Origin: an uncultured Gemella sp.
GTDB taxonomy: Bacteria > Bacillota > Bacilli > Staphylococcales > Gemellaceae
Length of the DNA stretch: 8,324 nt
NCBI GenBank assembly: GCA_938038035.1
Contig: CALHQV010000331.1
Location: forward strand, 1-8,324
Direction of reading: 5' to 3'
Part shown: in pieces, positions 1-7,500 of the stretch
Position numbering within the stretch: the stretch's first letter is position 1
Layout: every line of letters starts with the position of its first letter
Notes under the pieces: generated by a model
The model's database searches: none
Told to the model about the DNA's origin: nothing
What the model saw: the letters and a program-made list of their open reading frames with translations, nothing else
Program-made: the position numbers and the translations under genes

Positions 1-488
1 AGTTCGTATTTTTTATCTATCCGGACAAATATAATCTATTGACTATATTTTTATAGTTTATTCAGATGTTTTTAATCAAAAAAAATGCTGACAAAATGAA
101 ATACTTATAAAATTTTATCAATTTAAATTTTTGCAAAGGAATTGTATAAAATGACGAGTTTAGCTAGTATCTTTATTTTGTTTGTAACTTCAACATCCAA
201 ATCTTTATAAACACGGATCATTTCGTGATACTCAGTGAAAGTCAAACAGAGATTCAAAAACTAGTAGCAGGCTACTTAAAATAGTGATCTGAGATTACAG
301 CTAGAACATCTGAAATCAACCTCGTATCTCTAACAAGAAAAAAACAAAACTAGTCAAAAAGTTTTCCTGAGCCTAAAATCATTAGAAAGCAACATCACTA
401 GTATTCTGAAAAATAGCTATAGTACTTCATTTATATAAATCATGTTTCACACCTTACAGAGCATGACGTACAACTAGTTCCATAATCG
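1..488. other. Gene-poor AT-rich intergenic stretch
   Basis: No convincing gene is seen on either strand. The stretch holds a small AT hairpin (ACTATA, loop TTTT, TATAGT, 42-57), a BOX-like relic (about 227-318), and one 19-codon reading frame (151-210, plus strand) with an AAAGGA motif 10 bases upstream, too short to call. On the minus strand, a stop-free run of about 50 codons between about 120 and 290 has no good start or ribosome binding site. Whatever gene lies to the left is outside the window, so it is unclear whether this DNA carries that gene's promoter. Confidence 0.6.
227..318 (-). repeat. Degenerate BOX-like element (boxC end plus partial boxB)
   Basis: Read on the minus strand, this segment follows, from memory, the right half of the pneumococcal BOX repeat. 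It has a GTTCTA..CTG..A..CTCA block, then TTTTaAGtAGCCTGC, then CTAGTTT, then GTTTGaCTTTcActGAGTAT at the boxC end. Several positions differ, and the boxA end beyond about 318 is hardly recognisable, so it looks like an old, decayed copy. BOX elements are short mobile-like repeats found between genes in S. pneumoniae and close relatives. No gene lies within it. The alignment was done by eye. Confidence 0.6.
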
Positions 489-522
489 AAAAAAACCAAT
501 GATTTTTTACATCATTGGTTTT
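489..522 (-). terminator. Intrinsic terminator of the giant adhesin gene
   Basis: A perfect 12-bp inverted repeat, AAAACCAATGAT (492-503) and ATCATTGGTTTT (511-522), encloses a 7-base loop. On the minus strand the stem is followed by a run of seven T (489-495). It lies 32 bases past the adhesin stop codon. On the plus strand the stem ends in TTTTC, so weaker termination of transcription from the left is also possible. Confidence 0.9.
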
Positions 523-553
523 CTACTGGATTAATCTATCAGAAAAACTCTAA

Positions 554-3500
554 TTAGTCTTCTTTTTTCTTACTAGCTACTAGACCAAATCCGCTTAATA
601 CTCCAAGAAGTCCAAGCGCTGCGAGGCTAGCATTAGCTTCTGTACCTGTGTTAGGCAACTCTTTTTGACCTTCAACATATTTAGGTGCTTCTGGTTGTTT
701 TGGTTGCTCAGCTACTGCTGGTTTTTCAGGACTTGTTGGCTCTTGTGGAGAAACTGGTCGTACTGGTTGACTTGGCTCAACTGGAGTTGGGGTTGGAATC
801 TTGCGATAAACATGACGAACATTACCATTGACGTCTTTTTCTGTTTTCACTAATTCATAACCTGAAAACTCCTTGCTTGGTTGTTCTCCGTCTTCTTTAG
901 GAATGATTAATTCTCCGTTTTCATCTACATAAGTTGTGATAATCTTGTATTCGAATGGAGTTGGAGTTGGGCTTGGAGCTGGCGTTGGTTTTTCTACTTT
1001 TTCGTAGATGTGTTCCACGTCACCATTTGGTAATTTCTTAGTCTCTACGAAGCGGTATTCTGGGATGTCTTTCTTATCTACAGATCCACTTTCTTTTGGT
1101 TTGATTTCATTACCATCTTTGTCTTTGAAGAACGTTGTTACTTTTTCGTAAACGTGTTCAACATCTCCATTTGGTAATTTCTTAGTCTCTACGAAGCGGT
1201 ATTCTGGGATATCTTTTTTATCTACAGTTCCACTTTCTTTTGGTTTGATTTCATTACCATCTTTGTCTTTGAAGAATGTTGTTACTTTTTCGTAGATGTG
1301 TTTAGTATTACCTTTTTCATCTACTTTTGTTTCTACGAATTTGTATCCAGTAATTTTCTCTTTTGGTTGTTTACCATCTTTAGATGGGATCAGCTCTTCT
1401 TCTTTACCATCTTTTCCTACTACTACAAATTTAGTATCAGGGCGTACAGTTGGTGTGTAAGTTTTAGAAACTGCTTTACCATTTTCATCTTTAACTTGAA
1501 CTGTTACTCCAGAAGCTTTTCCTACGAAGTCTTTTTCTGGTGTAAATTCAACTACACCATCTTTAAGTACATATGTTCCTTCTCCTGGAACTGTAACTTC
1601 TTTCACTTCTTTTCCATCTTTATCTACTAATGTTAGAGTAGATTTATCAAGAGCTACTTTTTCATGACCTTTGTTGAAGTTCACTGTTGTATTATCTTGA
1701 TCTGGAGTATCAAATACTACAGGAGATTTTTGAACAGCTCCACGTGGACCTTCAGTTTCTGATACTTCACCTGTTGGTGTTACTGGTGTTACTGTTGGTG
1801 TGTAAGTTGCTGTTGCTGGCGTGCCATTCTTATCTACACGTTTTACAGTTACAGCTGGCGCTTCTCCTGTAAATGATTTTTCTGGTGTGAATGTTACTGT
1901 TCCATCTTTCGCTACTTCGTATTTACCTACACCTTTAATTTCTTTAACTGTACTTCCATCTTCGAATGTTGCTGGTACTTCATCATCCATTGGCACTTCT
2001 GGATTTCCAGGTGTGAATGTTGGTGTCCCCTCTTGTTTTGCACCTTGGATTCCTGTTGATTCATCACCTTCTGCTGTCGGTGTCACTGGTGTTACTGTTG
2101 GTGTGTAAGTCGCTGTTGCTGGTGTTCCATTCGCATCTTTCACTTGAACTGTCACTGGATCTGGTGTTCCTGTGAAGTCTTTTTTAGGTGTGAATGTTAC
2201 TTTTCCAGATTTCGGATCAATTTCGTACTTACCAACTTCTTTTCCATCTTTTGTGGCTGGAATTTCAGTTTTCGCAATCGGTTCTTTTGTAAGTGGATTG
2301 TAGAATGTTGCTGGCTGAGTTTCATCAATCTTGATCGGTACTTTTACGTCACCTTCTGTGAACTTAGGCGTTCCTTCTTGTTTTGCACCTTGGATCCCTG
2401 TTGATTCATCACCTTTACCTGTTGGTGTTACTCCTGTGAAATTAGGTGTGTAAGTTGTTTTAGCTGCAGTACCGTTTTTATCTTTTGCTTGTACTGTTAC
2501 TGGTTCAACTTTTCCAACATATGTTTTATCTGTTGGTGTAAATTTCACTTCACCTGTTGGGGTTCCATCTTCACCTTTAACTAGTGAGTAAACTCCGATT
2601 TCTTTTCCATCTTTATCAGTAATTGTTACTGTTTCAGCTGGGTTTCCATCTTTATCTAATAATGTAATTGTAGATTTATCGATTGGAGCTGGTGATTCAG
2701 GAGCTTTTTGAGGATTACCTGGAATAAATTCAACAGTACCTGTTTGTTCTACCCCTTGCGGACCTTCTGAAGTTGCAGGATTCGCACTTGGGTTAACTGG
2801 AATGATTGACGGTGTATATGTTGTTTCTACTGTTCTACCAGCTGTGTTTTGAGCTTGTACTTTTGCTGGAACCACATCTCCTGCATAAGGTTTGTTAGGA
2901 TCTGGAGTAAATGTTACTTCACCAGTTTCTTTGTTTAATGTATACTTACCAATCACATCCCCTTCTGGACTCTTAGCATCTACTTCAGTAACTGGTTGAT
3001 TGTTTTCGTCTAATAACGTTGTCTTAGTTTTGTCAATTAGAACAACATCAGAACCTGCTTTGAATTCTACAGTTCCTTTTTGAACCGCACCTTGTACATC
3101 TACTGAAGTTGCTTCTTCTGCAGTTGGGTATGTTGGTGTGATATGTGGAGTATAAGTTGTTACTGCTAATGTACCATTCTTATCTAACGCACCAATTTCA
3201 GCTGGTGGTACTGCACCTACATAGTTTACATCAGTTGGTGTGTAAGTTACTTTATTCGTAGTTGGATCAATTGAGTATTCCCCAATCTTAGTACCATCTG
3301 GACCCATTACGTCTTGTACTGCATCCGCTGCTAGCGGTTGACCACTTTTATCTAACAGTCTTGCGCTACCTGCCTCAATCTCAACTGTTTCTCCTTTACC
3401 GTTTACTGTAACTTTTCCTCCAGTGAATGTTACTGTTCCTTCTTGTGCTACACCTTGAGGAGCTGTTGATTCAGCTGGTTCTCCTTGAGGTCTTACTGGA

Positions 3501-6500
3501 ACGATATTTGGAGCGTAAGATGTTTCTGCTGGTGTACCATTTGAGTCTTGCATACGGACACGAGCTGGTAATACTTTATCTGCGAATGTTTTATCTGATG
3601 GTGTGAAGATTACTTCTCCTGTAGTTTTATCTACTGTGTAGTCCCCTACTTTTTTACCAGTTTTATCGATTGCTGGTAATGTTTCAACTGGGTTTCCACT
3701 GTCATCCACTAATGTTAATGTTTCAGGTTTCATTGTTGATTTATCTGAACCAGGTGTGAATGTAGGTTTTCCTCTTTGAGTATCCCCTTGTTTTGCAGTA
3801 GTTTCTGCTGGTGTTGCTGTTGGTTCTACAGGTGTGATATGTGGAGTATACGTAGCTATTGCTTTCGTACCATTTTCGTCTTCACCTTGGATTGTTACAG
3901 GTTTAACATCTCCAACATAAGTTTTGTCTGTTGGCGTGAATACCGCTGTTGGTACTCCATCTACCACTTTAAGTGTGAATGTCCCTACAACATTTCCATC
4001 TGGATCTTTTGCTGGAACTTCTTTAGCTGGTTGTCCATCTTCACCTAATAATGTATAAGCATCAGGATTCATTGGAACTGATTTTTCCACTTCAACTGGG
4101 TTATCGTTCTTATCTAAGTAAGTAACAGTATTTTTACCTGGAGTAAATGTAATTTCTTGTTCTTGTGTTTGACCTTGAGGTTTTGTAGTTTCTCCACCTT
4201 CTGCAGTTGGTGTTACTGGTTTAACCGTTGGTTGGTAAGTGACTGTACCTGTTGAAGTTACAGGGTTTCCGTCTTTATCTACCCCAACTTTACCTGTAAA
4301 TGAAACTTTAACTGGGTCTGGTTCACCAGTAAAGTCTTTATTTGGAGTGAATACTACTTCTCCTGTTGAAGGAGTAATTGTATAAGTTCCAATTGGTTTA
4401 CCGTCTTTGGTAGCTGGAATTTCAGTTTTATCAGTAGGTTTACCTGTCTCAGGATCTACTAATTTAACTGGGAATTCTTCTGAAGGTGTAATCTTATTAT
4501 CTGCAGTATCTTTGAATTCAGGAGTTCTTGTTTGTTTTGCTCCTTGAATATCATTAGATTTCTCTTCTCCATCTACAATTTCACGTTTCATTACGTGAGG
4601 GATGTAACGTCCATCCATTGAACCTTTTTCAGCCGCACCTTCTGGTGTTACTTGATCACTGATAAGCGTTAGTTGATCTCCGTTTTCACCTTCACCATTG
4701 ATAATAGGAAGACCCGTTTTACCCCAGCCTGTTGTAGCCCCGTTGATATCTGTACGACGGATTGTAATTCCATCTGCATCTCCAACGAAAGTATCTTCTG
4801 GAACAAATTCTACATTAACGTCTTTTCCTTTAGCTGTAACTTTATATTTACCTTGTCCAGGTACTACATAGTAACCATCTACTAATTCAGCTTCTGTTAC
4901 AATTGATCCATCAGGCTTAACGATTTGTGGTTGAACTGTTTCGTCAATCGTTGAAGGTGTGTCTAAATCGTAGTCTTTGTGTCCATAAGCGTTGAATTTC
5001 ACAGTTGAACGTTGAGTCGCACCTTGAATATCGTAAGTTTCTTCTTTTGTACCACGTGGTGGAACTGTTTGTTGGATTTGGAAATCTTCTACTTCCCCAG
5101 AATACGCAATTCCTGTAGCTTCTTTAACGTCCGCTTTATCGTTTGCGATACGTAGACGAGTCGCTAATTTAGTCGCATTTACATCTAAGTTTTGAACAGG
5201 AGTGTTCCATCTTAATGTCACTTCTCCATCTTTTGTAACTTCAACAATTTCAGCACTTTCGTTTTCGTCGAATTTACCGTTGTTGTTAAAGTCAATAAAT
5301 CCATTTACGAATGCTTGTTTTCCGCCACCTAAGTGAGCATCAAATGTCATTTCGTAAGTACCGTCATTTACTTTTTTCAGTTTGTAGTTATCGCCTTTTT
5401 CTGTGGCAATTACTCTATCACCCATTAACTGACGTGCACCTTCATCTCCACCTTCACCATTAACGTCATCATACTTGAAGGCTGTTTCATCTGTAATTTT
5501 TTCAGTACGGATATCAATATCTGGCTCTTTTGAACCTAAGTAAGGTTGTGTAATCCCATCACCTTTAGCGATAGCATGTCCTACTTTACCATATGAAGCT
5601 GGTGCATCCCCTTCGTCTAATACCATGAAACCGAACATAGCTCCTTGTTGACCGCTTGATAGGATATATACTCCTAAGTTTCTAGCATTACGTGTTAAAA
5701 CAACTGGTGTAGACATACCAGAGTCACGGTGAGTTGTTGCTGGTCCAAATACTTGTGTTCCCAAACCATCACTATAAACTGTTCCATCTTTATCCGTTAC
5801 TGTAGATACTGTTTCTTCAGTAATTTCTGTTGATCGGAATCCTTTTGCTTTATCAGCGATGAATGCTGCAAAGGCAGGCTTCCCAGAACCTTCCACTGTA
5901 TATGAGTTTCCTAATTGACGCGTTTGATTTCCTAATACAGGTTTTACATCATAGCGGTTATCGTAGCTTTCTGCTGTATAAGAACGCATTGTTGTATATC
6001 TATTTCCATTAGTAGATCCGTCATTTGATAATTCAGTAACTAATTCGAATCCATCACCATCTGTTTTGTAGATTTCAATCTCAGATGAACCTGCTTCTTC
6101 CCCTGTTGTGAAAACTACGTTCGCTGGTACTTCTTTTCCATTTAAAGTCGCTTTAACTTTAAACTCTACCCCAACGTTTGCTCCATCTTTAACAGATTGG
6201 ATTACTGTCGTTCCACCTGTATCAATTCCATTTGTTTTCGCTACAGAATATCCACCTTGACGAACTACTTTTACTTCTGCTGGTGTACCATCTTTATATA
6301 CATTCTTAGCATCAGGATCATAACCTGCTCCTCCACGTTCTTTATAAACGTCAGTTGAGTTAAATGGTTTTAGCGCTGTAACTTCCATTTCCACAACATA
6401 TCCAGGTGTTAATTCTTGTTTGAACTTCGTTCCAACTTTTAATTTACCACCTGCATCAAGATTTTCAACAACTGCTGTTTTACTTGTAATATCGAACCAT

Positions 6501-7468
6501 TTAATTTGGTGTTTTAAACGTTCTGTATTTTTTTCTTTATATTTTTTCCAGTGATCAGCTTGTTCAGCTTCTGTTAATGGCGCTTCATCCACTCTCTCAG
6601 CTACATCAGCTAAAACCACCTCAAATTTCCCATCACGACCAATTCCTGCTTTTTTAAGCTCACTATAAACCGCAAGAATTGATTCATTTAAACGAGCTAA
6701 TTGAGCATCTACTTGTTCCTTTGTGACACTCTTATCAGCTAAAAGTACTTTTGATTCGTTAAGTACAGCTTGGTTTTTAGCTACCGCCGCTTCAATAGCT
6801 GCTCGATTCTCTGCGGTTACTTCCTTCTTACGAAGTTCTGTAGCAGCAAGTGTATTAGTTACATCAGCTTCTGAAGAAACTTGTGTCAAGGCAGTTGTTG
6901 CTTCAAAAACTGCTTTTTCTGTTGGTGTAGCGTTTCTTTCTGCTTCTGCTTTTGCTACCTTGTCTTTATCAGCCTGTTCTTTCTCTAATCCAAGTTTATT
7001 TGATTCAGTTACAACTGTTCCCAATGCAGAGAGAATCTCTCTTTGAATATCTACCTCTTCTTGCTTAGCTGTTTCATTTGCTAAAACAGATTTCGCAGTA
7101 GCTAAGGCTTCACGAGCATTGGCTACAACTGAAGCATCTGCATTCTTAGCAGTTGAAAGTTTAGATTCTAAAGTAGCAATACTTTCCTCAAGAACAGCTT
7201 TATTTACTTTTTTAGTCTCTTCTGGTTTTGCTTCCGTAGTTTTTCCAATTTCTGGCTTTACTTCTGTGGTATTCTGATCAGTTTTTTCAGCTGGAGCTGC
7301 TGCTACTGTAGTTTCCACACTTTGTACCTCTGTCGCTGAAACTGCTCCATTTCCAAGGAACATCAAACCAGCCGCAATCGCTACAGATGCTGCTCCAAAA
7401 CTATATTTACGAATTCCATAACGGATGTATTTTTCTACTCTAAAATCTTGTTGTTGCTTGCCTTTCAT
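554..7468 (-). CDS. CshA-like fibrillar surface adhesin, YSIRK signal, LPXTG-anchored, 2304 residues
   Basis: This is a giant sortase-anchored surface protein. In order: signal peptide with YGIRKYSFGAASVAIAAG (17-34) and likely cleavage after VSA (45); Ala/Glu/Lys-rich helical region (about 46-290), low in aromatics; non-repetitive head like CshA NR2 (about 290-612); GEVED-type domain opening with GDAPASYG, carrying an EF-hand-like loop (726-737) and ending in GEVEDF (791-796); about ten CshA-type repeats (about 806-2010); four MucBP-like repeats; Pro-rich linkers; LPNTG (2271-2275), hydrophobic segment and KKKED tail. In S. gordonii, CshA binds fibronectin through NR2 and forms fibrils from its repeats; the same role here is inference. 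I chose ATG 7468 because the in-frame TTG codons at 7480 and 7477 abut the AGGAGG. CshA has about 17 repeats, so this stalk is shorter. The reading frame is intact. It has its own promoter and terminator. The family call is firm; the ligand is unknown. Confidence 0.9.
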   Translation of the reverse strand: MKGKQQQDFRVEKYIRYGIRKYSFGAASVAIAAGLMFLGNGAVSATEVQSVETTVAAAPAEKTDQNTTEVKPEIGKTTEAKPEETKKVNKAVLEESIATLESKLSTAKNADASVVANAREALATAKSVLANETAKQEEVDIQREILSALGTVVTESNKLGLEKEQADKDKVAKAEAERNATPTEKAVFEATTALTQVSSEADVTNTLAATELRKKEVTAENRAAIEAAVAKNQAVLNESKVLLADKSVTKEQVDAQLARLNESILAVYSELKKAGIGRDGKFEVVLADVAERVDEAPLTEAEQADHWKKYKEKNTERLKHQIKWFDITSKTAVVENLDAGGKLKVGTKFKQELTPGYVVEMEVTALKPFNSTDVYKERGGAGYDPDAKNVYKDGTPAEVKVVRQGGYSVAKTNGIDTGGTTVIQSVKDGANVGVEFKVKATLNGKEVPANVVFTTGEEAGSSEIEIYKTDGDGFELVTELSNDGSTNGNRYTTMRSYTAESYDNRYDVKPVLGNQTRQLGNSYTVEGSGKPAFAAFIADKAKGFRSTEITEETVSTVTDKDGTVYSDGLGTQVFGPATTHRDSGMSTPVVLTRNARNLGVYILSSGQQGAMFGFMVLDEGDAPASYGKVGHAIAKGDGITQPYLGSKEPDIDIRTEKITDETAFKYDDVNGEGGDEGARQLMGDRVIATEKGDNYKLKKVNDGTYEMTFDAHLGGGKQAFVNGFIDFNNNGKFDENESAEIVEVTKDGEVTLRWNTPVQNLDVNATKLATRLRIANDKADVKEATGIAYSGEVEDFQIQQTVPPRGTKEETYDIQGATQRSTVKFNAYGHKDYDLDTPSTIDETVQPQIVKPDGSIVTEAELVDGYYVVPGQGKYKVTAKGKDVNVEFVPEDTFVGDADGITIRRTDINGATTGWGKTGLPIINGEGENGDQLTLISDQVTPEGAAEKGSMDGRYIPHVMKREIVDGEEKSNDIQGAKQTRTPEFKDTADNKITPSEEFPVKLVDPETGKPTDKTEIPATKDGKPIGTYTITPSTGEVVFTPNKDFTGEPDPVKVSFTGKVGVDKDGNPVTSTGTVTYQPTVKPVTPTAEGGETTKPQGQTQEQEITFTPGKNTVTYLDKNDNPVEVEKSVPMNPDAYTLLGEDGQPAKEVPAKDPDGNVVGTFTLKVVDGVPTAVFTPTDKTYVGDVKPVTIQGEDENGTKAIATYTPHITPVEPTATPAETTAKQGDTQRGKPTFTPGSDKSTMKPETLTLVDDSGNPVETLPAIDKTGKKVGDYTVDKTTGEVIFTPSDKTFADKVLPARVRMQDSNGTPAETSYAPNIVPVRPQGEPAESTAPQGVAQEGTVTFTGGKVTVNGKGETVEIEAGSARLLDKSGQPLAADAVQDVMGPDGTKIGEYSIDPTTNKVTYTPTDVNYVGAVPPAEIGALDKNGTLAVTTYTPHITPTYPTAEEATSVDVQGAVQKGTVEFKAGSDVVLIDKTKTTLLDENNQPVTEVDAKSPEGDVIGKYTLNKETGEVTFTPDPNKPYAGDVVPAKVQAQNTAGRTVETTYTPSIIPVNPSANPATSEGPQGVEQTGTVEFIPGNPQKAPESPAPIDKSTITLLDKDGNPAETVTITDKDGKEIGVYSLVKGEDGTPTGEVKFTPTDKTYVGKVEPVTVQAKDKNGTAAKTTYTPNFTGVTPTGKGDESTGIQGAKQEGTPKFTEGDVKVPIKIDETQPATFYNPLTKEPIAKTEIPATKDGKEVGKYEIDPKSGKVTFTPKKDFTGTPDPVTVQVKDANGTPATATYTPTVTPVTPTAEGDESTGIQGAKQEGTPTFTPGNPEVPMDDEVPATFEDGSTVKEIKGVGKYEVAKDGTVTFTPEKSFTGEAPAVTVKRVDKNGTPATATYTPTVTPVTPTGEVSETEGPRGAVQKSPVVFDTPDQDNTTVNFNKGHEKVALDKSTLTLVDKDGKEVKEVTVPGEGTYVLKDGVVEFTPEKDFVGKASGVTVQVKDENGKAVSKTYTPTVRPDTKFVVVGKDGKEEELIPSKDGKQPKEKITGYKFVETKVDEKGNTKHIYEKVTTFFKDKDGNEIKPKESGTVDKKDIPEYRFVETKKLPNGDVEHVYEKVTTFFKDKDGNEIKPKESGSVDKKDIPEYRFVETKKLPNGDVEHIYEKVEKPTPAPSPTPTPFEYKIITTYVDENGELIIPKEDGEQPSKEFSGYELVKTEKDVNGNVRHVYRKIPTPTPVEPSQPVRPVSPQEPTSPEKPAVAEQPKQPEAPKYVEGQKELPNTGTEANASLAALGLLGVLSGFGLVASKKKED
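557..658 (-). other. LPXTG cell-wall sorting signal (residues 2271-2304)
   Basis: LPNTG at 2271-2275 is followed by a hydrophobic segment rich in Leu, Ala and Gly and the charged tail KKKED. This is the standard tripartite signal for sortase A, which cuts between Thr and Gly and links the protein to the peptidoglycan cross-bridge. Confidence 0.96.
797..1437 (-). repeat. Four MucBP-like repeats near the C-terminus of the adhesin
   Basis: Four units of about 50 residues share a DxxGxE..P start, a GY/EYxFVETK centre and a G(D/N)(V/T)xHxY(E/R)K end. Units 2 and 3 are nearly identical. Before unit 4 lies a Pro/Thr/Ser linker, and after it a longer Pro-rich stretch that would span the cell wall. 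They resemble MucBP-like modules of lactic acid bacteria, but the match is short and a mucin role should not be assumed. Confidence 0.65.
995..1282 (-). repeat. Near-identical 144-bp tandem repeat (two units)
   Basis: Units 1139-1282 and 995-1138 are each exactly 48 codons. By eye they differ at 9 of 144 bases and at two residues (Thr/Ser and Val/Ile). This is a recent in-frame duplication of MucBP-like units 2 and 3 and a likely site of unit gain or loss by recombination or slippage. Confidence 0.92.
1438..5053 (-). repeat. Array of about ten CshA-type fibril repeats (residues about 806-2010)
   Basis: Each unit of about 100-160 residues opens with a QGA/QGxxQ-type motif followed by a threonine-rich FTPG strand, has a central LLDxxGxP / GxYxIxxxTGEVxFTPxxxFxG block, and closes with a D-NGT-YTPxIxPVxPTA motif. 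Approximate DNA starts on the minus strand are 5053, 4565, 4202, 3817, 3483, 3121, 2785, 2418, 2076 and 1770. The first unit is long and divergent, the last has RGAVQ in place of QGA. These repeats build the fibril stalk in CshA. The boundaries were read by eye. Confidence 0.85.
5081..5622 (-). other. GEVED-type domain with EF-hand-like loop (about residues 616-796)
   Basis: The domain runs from DEGDAPASYG to the eponymous GEVEDF at 791-796. The internal loop DFNNNGKFDENE (726-737) has acidic or Asn residues at positions 1, 3, 5, 9 and 12 and Gly at 6, as in a calcium-binding EF-hand loop. Calcium binding is inference. The position corresponds to NR3 of CshA, between the head and the stalk. 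Confidence 0.75.
5619..6598 (-). other. CshA NR2-like adhesive head (about residues 291-612)
   Basis: This non-repetitive region contains HQIKWFDIT (from 320), a beta-rich stretch with VGTKFKQELTPGYVVEMEV, and ends in a GVYILSSGQQGAMFGF segment just before the GDAPASYG start of the next domain. The order and motifs match the NR2 region of CshA, the part known to bind fibronectin in S. gordonii. Boundaries are approximate, and binding to the same ligand is not shown by sequence. Confidence 0.7.
7334..7468 (-). other. YSIRK-type signal peptide of the adhesin (residues 1-45)
   Basis: A basic N-terminus is followed by YGIRKYSFGAASVAIAAG, a variant of the YSIRK-G/S motif, then a hydrophobic core and a small-residue cleavage site after Val-Ser-Ala at 45. 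In Gram-positive cocci this motif is linked to export near the division septum and is typical of LPXTG surface proteins. Confidence 0.9.
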
Positions 7469-7500
7469 TAAAACCAACAACCTCCTTTTATTTTCATCAT
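7468..7500 (-). CDS. Possible 10-codon leader peptide overlapping the adhesin start
   Basis: On the minus strand ATG ATG begins a frame reading MMKIKGGCWF and ending in TAA. The last A of this stop is the first base of the adhesin ATG (TAATG overlap). The codons for Lys-Gly-Gly contain the AGGAGG of the adhesin. This layout would allow translational coupling. Against it, no good Shine-Dalgarno precedes the ATG (a GGGA lies some 14 bases upstream), and the frame is short enough to be chance. The first ATG is also the last part of the right arm of the leader's closing stem. Confidence 0.3.
   Translation of the reverse strand: MMKIKGGCWF
7481..7487 (-). promoter_or_regulatory. Shine-Dalgarno of the adhesin (AAGGAGG)
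   Basis: AAGGAGG ends 12 bases before ATG 7468, a spacing longer than the usual 7-9. The in-frame TTG codons at 7480 and 7477 lie 0 and 3 bases from it, too close to be used. So ATG is the best start, giving a protein starting MKGKQQQ. The site also lies inside the codons of the possible leader peptide. Confidence 0.8.

Noticed and set aside
39..67. TTGACT at 39-44 as a plus-strand -35 box
   Set aside because: The sequence 17 bases on (TCAGAT) is a poor -10, and the TATAGT at 52 is much too close.
120..290. Minus-strand stop-free run containing MIRVYKDLDVEV, possibly a gene fragment
   Set aside because: It has no ribosome binding site, overlaps the BOX-like relic and matches no family I recognise.
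260..478. Four ACTAGT hexamers in about 220 bases (260, 349, 397, 473)
   Set aside because: Spacing is irregular, flanks are unrelated and one copy belongs to the BOX-like relic. I see no array or site function.
665..2404. Several plus-strand open frames of 61-110 codons opposite the repeats
   Set aside because: They are Phe/Trp/Cys- or Val/Ser-rich translations created by the repetitive minus-strand coding sequence. The giant minus-strand frame, with its signal peptide and sorting signal, explains the DNA.
1438..5053. Regular repeats considered as a CRISPR array or satellite
   Set aside because: Units are 300 bases or longer, divergent at DNA level and keep one coding frame throughout, so they are protein domain repeats.
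6723..7046. 107-codon open frame on the plus strand, antisense to the helical region of the adhesin
   Set aside because: It is a shadow of Ala/Glu/Lys-rich codons on the minus strand, giving a Ser/Ala-rich product with no recognisable domain and no ribosome binding site.
7469..7480. TTG at 7480 as the start of the giant protein, adding MLVL
   Set aside because: This TTG directly touches the AGGAGG, leaving no spacing. ATG 7468 gives a normal signal peptide start.
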